Shown: positions 1 to 8,000, numbered from the stretch's first letter. The stretch is DNA of 10,481 nucleotides from Caldifarciminota bacterium (GCA_016935775.1 JAFGQF010000291.1:1-10481), one strand, 5' to 3'. A program made the numbers and translations. The notes: generated by a model not told the origin, from the sequence alone.

Positions 1-294
1 TCGGCGAAGGCCAACAACATGCTCTCCGACACCCTCAAGTCGCTCTTCGCCGTGGTCGAGAACTACCCCGAGCTCAAGGCCAACCAGAACTTCCTGAAAC
101 TCCAGGAAGAGCTGACCGCGACCGAGAACAAGATCTCCTTCGCCCGCCAGTTCTACAACGACGTGGTGATGGACTTCAACAACAAGATCCAGATGTTCCC
201 GTCCAACATCGTCGCCGGGATGTTCAACTTCAAGGCCGAGGAGTTCTACTCGGTGCCCGAGTCCGAGCGCGAGGCGCCCAAGGTCCAGTTCTGA
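1..294 (+). CDS. lemA: LemA family protein, C-terminal part (5' end outside window)
   Basis: The reading frame is open from base 1 (S-A-K-A-N-N-M) and stops at TGA 292-294, giving 97 visible residues. The LemA family usually has about 185-200 residues, so this is roughly its C-terminal half. Family hallmarks are visible: an amphipathic helical stretch with ENYPELKANQNFLKLQEEL, then TENKISFARQFYNDVV, an F-N-K-I-Q-M-F-P-S-N motif and a closing F-x-A-E-E-F-Y-S-V-P. LemA proteins are small, usually anchored by one N-terminal membrane helix (not in the window), with a helical bundle outside; their biochemical role is unsettled. The ATG at 19 is an internal methionine of this frame, not a start. 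The next gene on the strand is an HtpX-type protease, a common partner of lemA in bacterial genomes. A shared function is inference from that pairing. Confidence 0.93.
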   Translation, partial: SAKANNMLSDTLKSLFAVVENYPELKANQNFLKLQEELTATENKISFARQFYNDVVMDFNNKIQMFPSNIVAGMFNFKAEEFYSVPESEREAPKVQF

Positions 295-306
295 ACCGGA
301 CCGGAT

Positions 307-325
307 AAACACAAAGACACCAAGA
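307..325 (+). repeat. Inverted repeat, left arm
   Basis: aaacacaaagacaccaaga pairs with the reverse complement of 419-437 (aaacaccaagacaccaagg) at 17 of 19 positions, with 93 nt between the arms. The pair could fold into a long stem in RNA, or could simply be two repeat copies in opposite orientation. Confidence 0.65.
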
Positions 326-418
326 GAGGAGAAGTGACGGACCATCTCCTCCCCTCCTCACACGTGGTGGTCTTGGTTCCTTCATTGCTGGTTTTTTCTC
401 ATGCCCTCACCTCGGTGT

Positions 419-437
419 CCTTGGTGTCTTGGTGTTT
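419..437 (-). repeat. Inverted repeat, right arm
   Basis: This is the partner of the arm at 307-325, matching it at 17 of 19 positions as the reverse complement. It continues outward on the minus strand into gacaccgag, a sequence shared with the copy at 513-540. Confidence 0.65.
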
Positions 438-548
438 GGACTCCCTTTCTGTCCTCCGCCCTGTCCCACCTTCCTACGTGTCTTCGTGGTTGTCTTCTCT
501 CCTTGTCCGACCCTCGGTGTCCTCTGTGCCTCTGTGGTTGAATGTCTG

Positions 549-1487
549 ATGCCTGAGCGCTCCGACCTGTACAAGCTCATCGCCCGCAACAAGCGCGGCA
601 CGGTCTTCTTCCTGTTCCTCATTGTCCTGCTGCTGGCCGCGGTCGGCGCCGGGATGGGCGCCTACTTCGGCTGGGGCTGGGAGATCTACGCGCTGTTCGC
701 TCTCGGCATCGTCGTCTACAACCTCGTCCTTTACTACAACTCCGACCGCATCGCCCTGGCCGTGAACGGCGCGCGGCCGGCCGACCCGGTGGCGCATCGC
801 CAGCTCCACAATGTCGTCGAGGAAGTCGCCATCGCCGCCGGCCTGCCCAAGCCCCGCGTCTTCGTGATGAACACGATGGCGCCTAACGCCTTCGCCACCG
901 GCCGCAAGCCCGAGAAGGCCGCCATCGCGGTCACCGAGGGCCTGCTGCGAATGATGAATCGTGAAGAAATTCAGGGCGTGGTCGCCCACGAGATGGCCCA
1001 CATCCGCAACTACGACATCCTGATGATGACGGTTGTCGCCATCGTCGGCGGGCTCATCATCCTGCTGCGCGACGTCTTCCTGCGGTTCGGCATCTTCTTC
1101 GGCGGAGGCCGGCGCCGTCGGTCTTCCGGTCGCGGCGGCGGCCAGGCCGGCGCGATCCTCGCCGTTGTGGGCATCGCGCTGGCCATCCTGGCGCCGCTGC
1201 TGGTCGCGCTGATCCGCTCGGCCATCTCGCGCCAGCGTGAGTTCCTCGCCGACGCCTCCGGCGCCTTCATCGTCCGCAACCCGCACGGCCTGGCCTCGGC
1301 GCTCGCCAAGCTCGGGCAGACGGACGAGAAGCTGATCACCGCGTCCGACGCCACCGCCCACATGTTCATCGCATCGCCCTTTGCCAGGGACCGGCGCGCC
1401 ACCGCGAACTGGTTTGCCTCCCACCCGCCGCTTGCCGAGCGCGTCCGGCGGCTCCGCTCGCTCACCCTGCCCGAACCCGCCGACTGA
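549..1487 (+). CDS. htpX: HtpX-type M48 family membrane zinc metalloprotease
   Basis: The product has 312 residues and is a membrane-embedded M48 endopeptidase, a family that degrades misfolded or damaged membrane proteins. The zinc motif HEMAH is at residues 147-151 (VVAHEMAHIRNYD). The probable third ligand is E231 in SRQREFLADASGA, and the conserved SHPPLAERV is at 291-299. Two N-terminal membrane helices lie at about 18-40 and 45-62, with two more after the active site at about 158-180 and 200-222. A Gly/Arg-rich stretch (about 185-199) links the last two. I chose ATG 549 over the in-frame ATG at 429 because family members begin close to the first membrane helix (here MPERSDLYKLIARNKRGT), while the 40 extra residues would come from repeat DNA. 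No Shine-Dalgarno sequence is visible. The gene follows lemA on the same strand and converges with dnaE. Confidence 0.92.
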   Translation: MPERSDLYKLIARNKRGTVFFLFLIVLLLAAVGAGMGAYFGWGWEIYALFALGIVVYNLVLYYNSDRIALAVNGARPADPVAHRQLHNVVEEVAIAAGLPKPRVFVMNTMAPNAFATGRKPEKAAIAVTEGLLRMMNREEIQGVVAHEMAHIRNYDILMMTVVAIVGGLIILLRDVFLRFGIFFGGGRRRRSSGRGGGQAGAILAVVGIALAILAPLLVALIRSAISRQREFLADASGAFIVRNPHGLASALAKLGQTDEKLITASDATAHMFIASPFARDRRATANWFASHPPLAERVRRLRSLTLPEPAD

Positions 1488-1511
1488 CCCCGGCCCGGTT
1501 GTCGGCTGGAA
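1488..1511. other. 24-bp convergent gap between htpX and dnaE
   Basis: The stop codons of htpX (plus) and dnaE (minus) are separated by only 24 bp of GC-rich sequence. I see no stem-loop followed by a T-run for either direction, so transcripts probably run into the opposing gene or end by a factor-dependent route. Confidence 0.6.
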
Positions 1512-4500
1512 TCAGGACTGGCGGCGGTACCGGCGCCGGCTGTCCTCGACCCGGGGAAGCTCGCCCTGGACCGCGACGGCCTTCTTGCCGAACAGCTCGC
1601 GCAACGCCAGCAGGCACTCGTTGGTCGGCTTGAGCTTGAACTCCTTGGCCCAGACGACCCGCTTGCGGCCGTCTTTGTCGCGCACCCGGAAGAAGACCAT
1701 CGCTTCGCCGTCATGCTGTGCCGCCAGCGCGCGGAACTTCTCGAGCCGGCCGTTGGTCGAATCCTCGCCGTCGAGCACGAGCATCACCCGCTGGATGTGG
1801 CGCCAGGCGGAGGTGAATGGCAGCGCCCGGTCGCACCAGAGCTGGGGCACGCCGAGCTCGTCGCGCCGGCGCACCCGGCCCTGGAAGATGACCAGGTTGT
1901 CGACGAACAGGTACTCGCGGTACTTCTCGAGCGGGTCGGCAAACACGGCGACCTCGATCGTGTCGTCGAAGTCCTCGAGCGTCAGGATGGCATACTGCCG
2001 GTCGCGCCGGTCCTTGCGCCAGCGCCGGGAGGTGATGACCCCGCCGATGGCGACCGCGTCACCGTCGTTCCTGACGGCGAGCTCGCCGGTCCGGACCAGG
2101 TTCAGCCCGTCGTACTCGACCAGCCACGGTTCGAGCGGGTGCGACGAGAAGTAGAACCCGAAAGCCTGCTTCTCGTAGCTCAGCAGCTGGCGGGTATCGT
2201 AGTGGACGTCCTCGCTCACCATCTCCGGTTCGTCTTCGCCGAACAGGCTCGCCTGCCGCTCCTCGAACCGCAGCCGCTCGGAACCGGCCCGGGCCATCTC
2301 GAGCTCGAGCCCGGCCAGCAGCCGTGTCCGGTTGGGATCGAAGCCGTCGAGCGCGCCCGCCTTGATCAGGCTCTCGGCGGCCTTGCGGTTGAGCGTGCCC
2401 CGGTTGCGCATCAGCAGGTCCAGCAGGCCCTCGTAGCGCCCGTTCTCCTCGCGCTCGCGCACCAGCAGCTCGGCCGCCTTGTGCCCGATGTTCTTGATGC
2501 CGGCCAGCGCGAACCGCACCGCCCGCCGGTCGCCCGCCGGCTCGATGGCGAACTCGGCCCGGCTCAGGTTGACGTCCGGCCGCAGCACCTCGATGCCCAT
2601 GTGCCGGGCCTCGCTGACAAACTTGGCCAGCTTCTTGAAGTTACCCTGCTCGCTGATCAGCGTCGCGCAGATGAACTCGACCGGGTAGTTGGCCTTGAGG
2701 AACGCGGTGATGTAGGACAAGAGGCCGTAGCCGGCGGCGTGCGACTTGTTGAACCCGTAGCCGGCGAACTTGGCCAGCAGGTCGAAGATCCGCTGGGCCT
2801 GGCGCGCCCCGATCCGGTTGGTGTCGGCACAGCCCTTGACGAACACGTCGCGCTGGGCGGCCATCTGCTCCGGCTTCTTCTTGCCCATCGCCCGGCGCAG
2901 CAGGTCGGCGCTGCCCAGCGTGTAACCGGCCAGGGTCTGCGCCGCCTGCATCACCTGCTCCTGGTAGATCAGGATGCCGTAGGTCTCGCGGCAGATCGGC
3001 TCGAGCAGCGGGTGCTCGTACTCGATCTTCTCCTTGCCCTCCTTGCGGGCGACGTAGGTCGGAATCAGGTCCATCGGCCCGGGCCGGTAGAGCGCGATCA
3101 ACGCGATGATGTGCTCCAGGCTCTCGGGCTGCATCCGGCGGCACAGGTCGCGCATCCCGGCGCTCTCGAGCTGGAACACGCCCACCCCGTCCCCGCGCTG
3201 GAGCAGTTCGTAGGTCGGACCGTCGTCGAGCGGCAGGTGCCCCGGGTCGAACTCGTGGCCGGCCTCGCGGATGAGCCGTGTCGCCTCCTCGACCACCGTC
3301 AGGGTCGTGAGCCCGAGCACGTCCAGCTTCAGCAGCCCGACGTCGTCGAGCGAGTACATGTCGAACTGGGTGCAGACGTCGTCCTCGGGCGTCCGGTAAA
3401 TAGGCGCCACCTCGATCAGCGGCTTCGGCGTGATCACCACCGCCGAAGCGTGGATCGAGGCATGCCGGTTCAGGCCCTCGAGCCGCCGGGCGATGGCCAC
3501 CAGCTCGCGGTACTGCGGATTGCCCTCGACGAGCTGGCGCAGCTCGGACGATGCCACCAGCGCCTTGTCCAGCTCCATCCCCTGCGGGATCAGCTTGGCC
3601 AGCCGGTCCACCTCCCCGATCGGCACGTCCATCACCCGGCCGACATCGCGCACCACCGCCCGTGACTTCATCGTCCCGAAGCTGATGATCTGGGCCACCG
3701 AGTCGCGGCCGTAACGCTCGCGGATGTACTCGATGATCTCCGGCCGCCGCGTATCCGAGAAATCGATATCCACGTCCGGCAGGGTCACCCGTTCGGTGTT
3801 CAGGAAACGCTCGAACAGCAGGTCGTAGCGCAGCGGGTCGATGTCGGTTATCCCCAGACAGTAGAGCACCAGCGAACCGGCCGCCGAGCCTCGGCCCGGC
3901 CCGACCGGTATCGCCTTGCCGCGCGCGAAATCAACGATGTCCTTCACCACCAGGAAGTAGCCCGGGAACCCCATCTCGCGGATGACGTCGAGCTCCTGCT
4001 TCAGCCGCCCCTCGTGCCGGGGCGTCACCTCCGGGTAGCGCTCGGCCAGACCCTTGCGGGCAAGGTGCTCGAGGTAGTCGCCCGAGCCGCTGAATCCCTC
4101 GGGCACGTCGAACCGCGGCAGGTGGAATGTCACCTTGTCGAAATCGAGGTCCAGCTCGCAGCGCTCGGCCACCTCCCGGGTCCGCCTCACCGCGTCGGGC
4201 AGGTCGCGGAACAGCTCGCGCATCTCCTCGGGCGAACGGAAGTAGAGCTGGTCCGAGCTCATCTTCATCCGGGCGTCGTCGGTCAGCTTCTTGCCGGTCT
4301 GGATGCACAAGAGCGCCTCGTGCGCCCGCGCGTCCTCGCGCCTGAGGTAGTGGCAGTCGTTGGTCGCCACCACCGGGATGCCGAGCTCGGCCGACAACTC
4401 CAGCACGCCGGGGATGATCCTCTCCTGCTCCGGGAACCCGTTACGCATCACCTCGAGGTAGAAGTTCTCCGGCCCCAGCAACTCCTGGTAGCTCGCTGCG

Positions 4501-4994
4501 GCGTTCATCGCCCGCCCGGCGTCGCCCTTGCTCAGCCAGTAGTTCACCTCGCCCTTCAGGCAGGCCGACATCCCGATCAGTCCCCTGCCGAACCGCCCAA
4601 GCAGTTCCTTGTCGATCCGCGGCCGGTAGTAGAACCCCTCCAGGTAGGCGTAAGACACCAGCTTCATCAGGTTATCCCAGCCCTCGCGGTTGCGACAGAG
4701 CAGGGTCAGGTGGAAACTCGACTCCCGGATGTCGGAATGGATCTTCCGCTCGCGCCGGTCCCCGGGTGCGACATAGGTTTCGCAGCCGATAATCGGCTTC
4801 ACGCCCGCCTTGCGGCAGGCCTTGTAGAACTTCACCGCGCCGAACAGGTTGCCGTGGTCGGTCAGCGCCAGGGCCGGCATCCCGAACTCGGCCGCCCGCG
4901 CCGCCAGCTCGTCAATCTGCGACGCGCCGTCCAGCAGCGAGTACTGCGAGTGGTTGTGGAGGTGGACGAAGTCGGCTGTCTTTTGCGGGGGCAC
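1512..4994 (-). CDS. dnaE: DNA polymerase III subunit alpha (replicative polymerase)
   Basis: The product has 1160 residues, the usual length for DnaE, with no intein. It is the replicative C-family DNA polymerase. In order: a PHP domain (about 8-280) opening with FVHLHNHSQYSLLDG; the palm with VGPGRGSAAGSLV (364-376) and the catalytic LPDVDIDF (D409 and D411); the third catalytic aspartate probably D558 in KLDVLGL; fingers; a helix-hairpin-helix region (about 828-890, FALAGIKNIG); an OB fold (about 981-1060); and a roughly 100-residue C-terminal domain. The PHP positions that bind metal in active homologues appear filled (H11, H13, D22, H47, E72, H95, C144, D213, H215). The start is GTG 4994: an in-frame TAA lies three codons upstream and the next candidate starts would cut into the PHP motif. 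There is no Shine-Dalgarno sequence; a strong promoter sits directly upstream, so the mRNA may be leaderless. Confidence 0.98.
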   Translation of the reverse strand: MPPQKTADFVHLHNHSQYSLLDGASQIDELAARAAEFGMPALALTDHGNLFGAVKFYKACRKAGVKPIIGCETYVAPGDRRERKIHSDIRESSFHLTLLCRNREGWDNLMKLVSYAYLEGFYYRPRIDKELLGRFGRGLIGMSACLKGEVNYWLSKGDAGRAMNAAASYQELLGPENFYLEVMRNGFPEQERIIPGVLELSAELGIPVVATNDCHYLRREDARAHEALLCIQTGKKLTDDARMKMSSDQLYFRSPEEMRELFRDLPDAVRRTREVAERCELDLDFDKVTFHLPRFDVPEGFSGSGDYLEHLARKGLAERYPEVTPRHEGRLKQELDVIREMGFPGYFLVVKDIVDFARGKAIPVGPGRGSAAGSLVLYCLGITDIDPLRYDLLFERFLNTERVTLPDVDIDFSDTRRPEIIEYIRERYGRDSVAQIISFGTMKSRAVVRDVGRVMDVPIGEVDRLAKLIPQGMELDKALVASSELRQLVEGNPQYRELVAIARRLEGLNRHASIHASAVVITPKPLIEVAPIYRTPEDDVCTQFDMYSLDDVGLLKLDVLGLTTLTVVEEATRLIREAGHEFDPGHLPLDDGPTYELLQRGDGVGVFQLESAGMRDLCRRMQPESLEHIIALIALYRPGPMDLIPTYVARKEGKEKIEYEHPLLEPICRETYGILIYQEQVMQAAQTLAGYTLGSADLLRRAMGKKKPEQMAAQRDVFVKGCADTNRIGARQAQRIFDLLAKFAGYGFNKSHAAGYGLLSYITAFLKANYPVEFICATLISEQGNFKKLAKFVSEARHMGIEVLRPDVNLSRAEFAIEPAGDRRAVRFALAGIKNIGHKAAELLVREREENGRYEGLLDLLMRNRGTLNRKAAESLIKAGALDGFDPNRTRLLAGLELEMARAGSERLRFEERQASLFGEDEPEMVSEDVHYDTRQLLSYEKQAFGFYFSSHPLEPWLVEYDGLNLVRTGELAVRNDGDAVAIGGVITSRRWRKDRRDRQYAILTLEDFDDTIEVAVFADPLEKYREYLFVDNLVIFQGRVRRRDELGVPQLWCDRALPFTSAWRHIQRVMLVLDGEDSTNGRLEKFRALAAQHDGEAMVFFRVRDKDGRKRVVWAKEFKLKPTNECLLALRELFGKKAVAVQGELPRVEDSRRRYRRQS

Positions 4995-4999
4995 GGAAA

Positions 5000-5028
5000 C
5001 TTATAGGGCCATCCCGGCCGGCTGTCAA
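5000..5028 (-). promoter_or_regulatory. Predicted sigma70-type promoter of dnaE, placed for a leaderless transcript
   Basis: On the minus strand the -35 box TTGACA (5028-5023) is a perfect consensus. A spacer of exactly 17 bp (5022-5006) separates it from TATAAG (5005-5000), which matches the -10 consensus TATAAT at 5 of 6 positions. Only five bases (tttcc) separate the -10 box from the GTG start of dnaE, so transcription starting the usual 6-8 nt after the -10 box would begin at or within the start codon. The spacer contains GGCC-N5-GGCC, which is symmetric at its ends and might be an operator; that part is speculation. Confidence 0.72.
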
Positions 5029-5032
5029 ACAA

Positions 5033-5075
5033 GCTCTGGCCGTCCTCACAACCGGGCGGCCTTGGCGGCCAGCGC
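5033..5075 (-). terminator. Candidate rho-independent terminator of the large propeller gene
   Basis: On the minus strand, 7 nt after the propeller stop codon begins, a stem CTGGCCG (5072-5066) pairs perfectly with CGGCCAG (5042-5036). After one mismatch, two further outer pairs extend it. The loop is 23 nt and itself GC-rich. The 3' arm is followed by a short T-rich stretch, ttgttt (5032-5027), rather than a solid T-run. The T-rich stretch overlaps the start of the dnaE -35 box. The large loop and weak T-tract keep confidence low. Confidence 0.35.
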
Positions 5076-5081
5076 GTAGAC

Positions 5082-8000
5082 CTAGCGCACCAGGACCAGC
5101 TTCCTCTGGACCGTCTGGTCGTCCGACTCGAGCTTGCAGCAGTAGACGCCGCGAGCCAGCTTCCGCCCGGCATCATCCGTCCCGTCCCAGGTGAGGTTGT
5201 ACTCGCCCGGCTTCATCGTGCCCTCACACAGCACCCGTACGAGCCGCCCGGTGATATCATAGGCCCGCAGCGACACCCGCTGCAGGCTGGGCACCTGCCA
5301 GCGGATTAACACCCTGCCCGGCGCCGGGTTGGGCTGCAGCCGGCCGAAGACCACCCGGCCCTGCCCCGCGCCCTGCGCACCGCTCCCGGTGGAAGGCGCT
5401 ACCCGCACCAGGAAGACGCCGGTGCCCTCCCGCTTGGGACGCGGCGGCCGGGGCCGGTCAAGCCCCCCGGCCTGCGCCTCGGCCGAGCCCTCCCGCTCGT
5501 AGACCACCAGGTTCTGTTCGGTCTCCTCCGAATCGTAGAACACATCGGGGTAGTCCCGGATCACGGTCGAGTCGGTCTGGGCCTCGTAGCCGCCGCTGAT
5601 GGCGTCCACCAGCCCGATCTCGGTCCCCGGGTAGCGCCAGCCGGTGCAGAAGATCGACTGCCCGTCCGAGGACCAAGTCGGGTTCTCGAGGTCGATGCCT
5701 TCCTCGGTGAGCTTGTCCTCGTCCCCGCCCTCGGCCGACACCCGGCCAATCTGGTACATGCCCCACTCGTCCAGGTACTGGTAGCAGACATCCTCCCCGT
5801 CCGGGCTCGCGGCCGGGGCGGCGTGGTCCGTCTCCTCGGTGGTCAGAATCGACTGGTCCATGCCCGAGATGTCGAACCGGCCTATCTGCTCGTAGTCCTC
5901 ATCCGGGGAGTGAACGTAGACGACGTTCTCGTCATTCAGCCAGACCGGCATCTCGTGGTCGGCCTCGTCGTCGGTCAACTGCTCCTCGTCGCCGCCCTCG
6001 GCCTCAATCCGGAAGACCTGCGTGTACCCGTACTCGTCGTCACGCTGAAAGCAGATGTACTGGCCGTCAGGCGACCACTCCGGGTACTCGTGGTCGTATT
6101 CCGTACTGGTCAGGATGTCGATGTCCTCGTCCGTTGCCGGGGACCGGCGCGGCACCGGCTGGACTTCGGCTGCAGAGACCACGACCGCCGCATCCTCGGC
6201 AACCCGAAGCACCGAAGACCCGGCCGTCATCTGCTCCGTTCTCAACACGGCTTCGACCGCGTGCCGGTTCGGCCGAAGAACCGTGGCACTCGCGGATTGA
6301 AGCGCCCGCTTCGTCACCTGCGACACGGCCATCTCAGCGGGGGCGGACAGGTCGGTATCCTCTTCCTCGAACGCCACCTTGGCAATCTGGTAGAAGCCGG
6401 TCAGCGTGTCGTCTATCTGGAACGCGACGTACTCGCCGTCCGGGCTCCAGACCGGGTACTCGCAGTCGGTCTCCACATCCGTGAGTTGGACCTCGTCGCC
6501 GCCTCCGTAGGGCGAGGCGAATATCTGCAGGTCGCCGTCGTCATCCTCGCGGAAGTAGACCACCCAGGTGCCAGCCGCGTTCCAGCGCGGCCGGTACGCC
6601 TCAAAGCCCTCAAACACCGCCTCCTCGCCGTCCAGACCGCCACCAGCAGGCCTAGTGGTATGCGAAGCCCTGCCCCACTCTTGGGGGCTACCTGCACCCG
6701 ATCCGTACTCCCAGAATTCCCGGGTCTTGTTGCCCTTGAGAGCGTAGAGCGCTCCCGAACCCGGGCAGTACACGATGTCCGCCCCCTTTTTCACGCGCTT
6801 CTTCTTGCCGGTTGACCCGTTGGTCGGCACCGTGTCAAGCTCGGACCACATTCGCTCCGTTGTGTCATACTTGAAGAACTGCTGCGTGTTCCCACCCTTG
6901 AGAGCATAGATGCGTCCTGCCAGGTACGCCGCGCAGCCTCCGTCCTTTGACTTCTTTTTCCTGACGCGGCCGCCGTGCAGGCCAAGGAGCGGCATGCCGT
7001 CCAACGCCCGGGTGTCCCAGGTGTCGGCCGCAAGGTCGTAGCGGAACATGTAGTGGTTGTACGTAGCCCGGTCGTAGTATTTGGCCTCGTGGGCGTAGAG
7101 CCAGCCGTCGCTTGCCCCGTCGTGCACTAGCCACGAACCCTTGTCCCACTTCTCCTTGTAGCCCCACGGCACGTTGGGCAGAGATTCCCACGTATCACTC
7201 ATAGTATTGAAGCGGTAGAACTCGGTCTTGTACCCCTTGAGCAGGTAGACATAGCCGACACTGTCCTTCTCGACATACACCATGTCGGTCCCGCCCTTGA
7301 CCTTCTTGTCGATCGGCCCCTCGGGCACGTCGGGCAACTGGGACCAGGAGTCAGAGGCGATGTCGTAGAGGTGGAAGCCGAGCGTGTTGTGGCCCTTGGT
7401 CATGTAGATGTAGTCTCCACCGTCCCACACCCCACGACACCCCTTTCCGGGCATCTTGCCCTCCAGGCCCTCCTCCACGTTGCTACGCGGGAGCCACGAC
7501 CCGTCCGCGACATCGTACCGCCAGAACTCAAGGGACTTCTTACCCTTGACTGCGTAGATGTAATCCGAGCCGGCGGAGGTCGCGTGTTCCAGCCAACCAC
7601 CCTCTCTGACTACCCCGGCGCCGATGGGAACCGGTTCCACCTCCAGCCACACACCCTCCGGTTCGGGAACATCGTAGCGCATCACGACGACATTTGGAAG
7701 GCTGTCCTCCTCGTCTACAGTCGTCCCGATGACACAGACCCACTCGCCGTCGGGTCCCGGGCACACGACGATGTCTGCGGACGTGTCCGCAAGCCCCAGG
7801 TTGTTGTAGTGCCACACGTCCGTACCCAACCCGTCGCCCCGATACATCAGGGTGACGATGCCGCTGCTGGTGGTTGTGTCTCCCGGGTCCGAGACTGTCT
7901 CGGTCCCAGTGACATAGGCTGTCCCTGCGGTGTCAACCGCCAGCGCGCGAGAAAGCAGCGGGTATTCATCCGGCTGCTGCAGCGGTGGCACAGCCCCAAG

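Larger units (their letters stand above)
295..548. repeat. Degenerate GA/CA-rich intergenic repeat element (NHRGTE/NHEDT type)
   Basis: This 254-bp spacer between lemA and htpX is mostly repeat. Read on the minus strand it contains related units: aaccacagaggcacagagg and following gacaccgag (513-539), accacgaagacacgtagg (473-490), and aaacaccaagacaccaagg with gacaccgag (411-437). A similar unit in the opposite orientation lies at 307-325. The 10-mer ctcggtgtcc occurs identically at 411-420 and 513-522. Translated on the minus strand the region gives strings such as HRGTEDTEG and NHEDT. From memory, these recur in spurious hypothetical ORFs from many environmental bacteria, which points to a widespread non-coding repeat family. 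The stretch 338-410 has no repeat unit I can name; it includes a T6 run at 391-396. No gene is supported here. Confidence 0.65.

Noticed and set aside
429..548. 40-residue N-terminal extension of HtpX from ATG 429
   Set aside because: The extension is encoded by repeat DNA and gives a Cys/Pro/Val-rich string absent from the family. ATG 549 gives the expected N-terminus.
295..548. CRISPR array in the repeat-rich spacer
   Set aside because: Units are diverged, irregularly spaced and in both orientations, with no constant-length spacers and no cas genes.
334..622. Two 71-codon frames, one on each strand, in the lemA-htpX gap
   Set aside because: Both are translations of the low-complexity repeat element; neither has protein-like composition or an RBS.
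474..1424. 316-codon minus-strand open frame
   Set aside because: It is antisense to htpX and starts inside repeat DNA, giving the HRGTEDTEG-type string. It is a spurious frame.
1530..1539. Palindrome CCGGCGCCGG near the dnaE 3' end as a terminator
   Set aside because: It lies inside dnaE coding sequence with no T-run on either side, and such GC palindromes are expected by chance in this base composition.
1713..3665. 650-codon plus-strand open frame
   Set aside because: It lies wholly antisense to dnaE, and its translation is the His/Gln/Leu/Arg-rich composition typical of a shadow of a GC-rich gene. No family is recognisable.
4014..5006. 330-codon plus-strand open frame
   Set aside because: It is antisense to the PHP region of dnaE and has shadow composition.
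5823..6815. 330-codon plus-strand open frame
   Set aside because: It is antisense to the PD40 and kelch blades of the propeller gene, whose regular repeat period proves the minus-strand frame.
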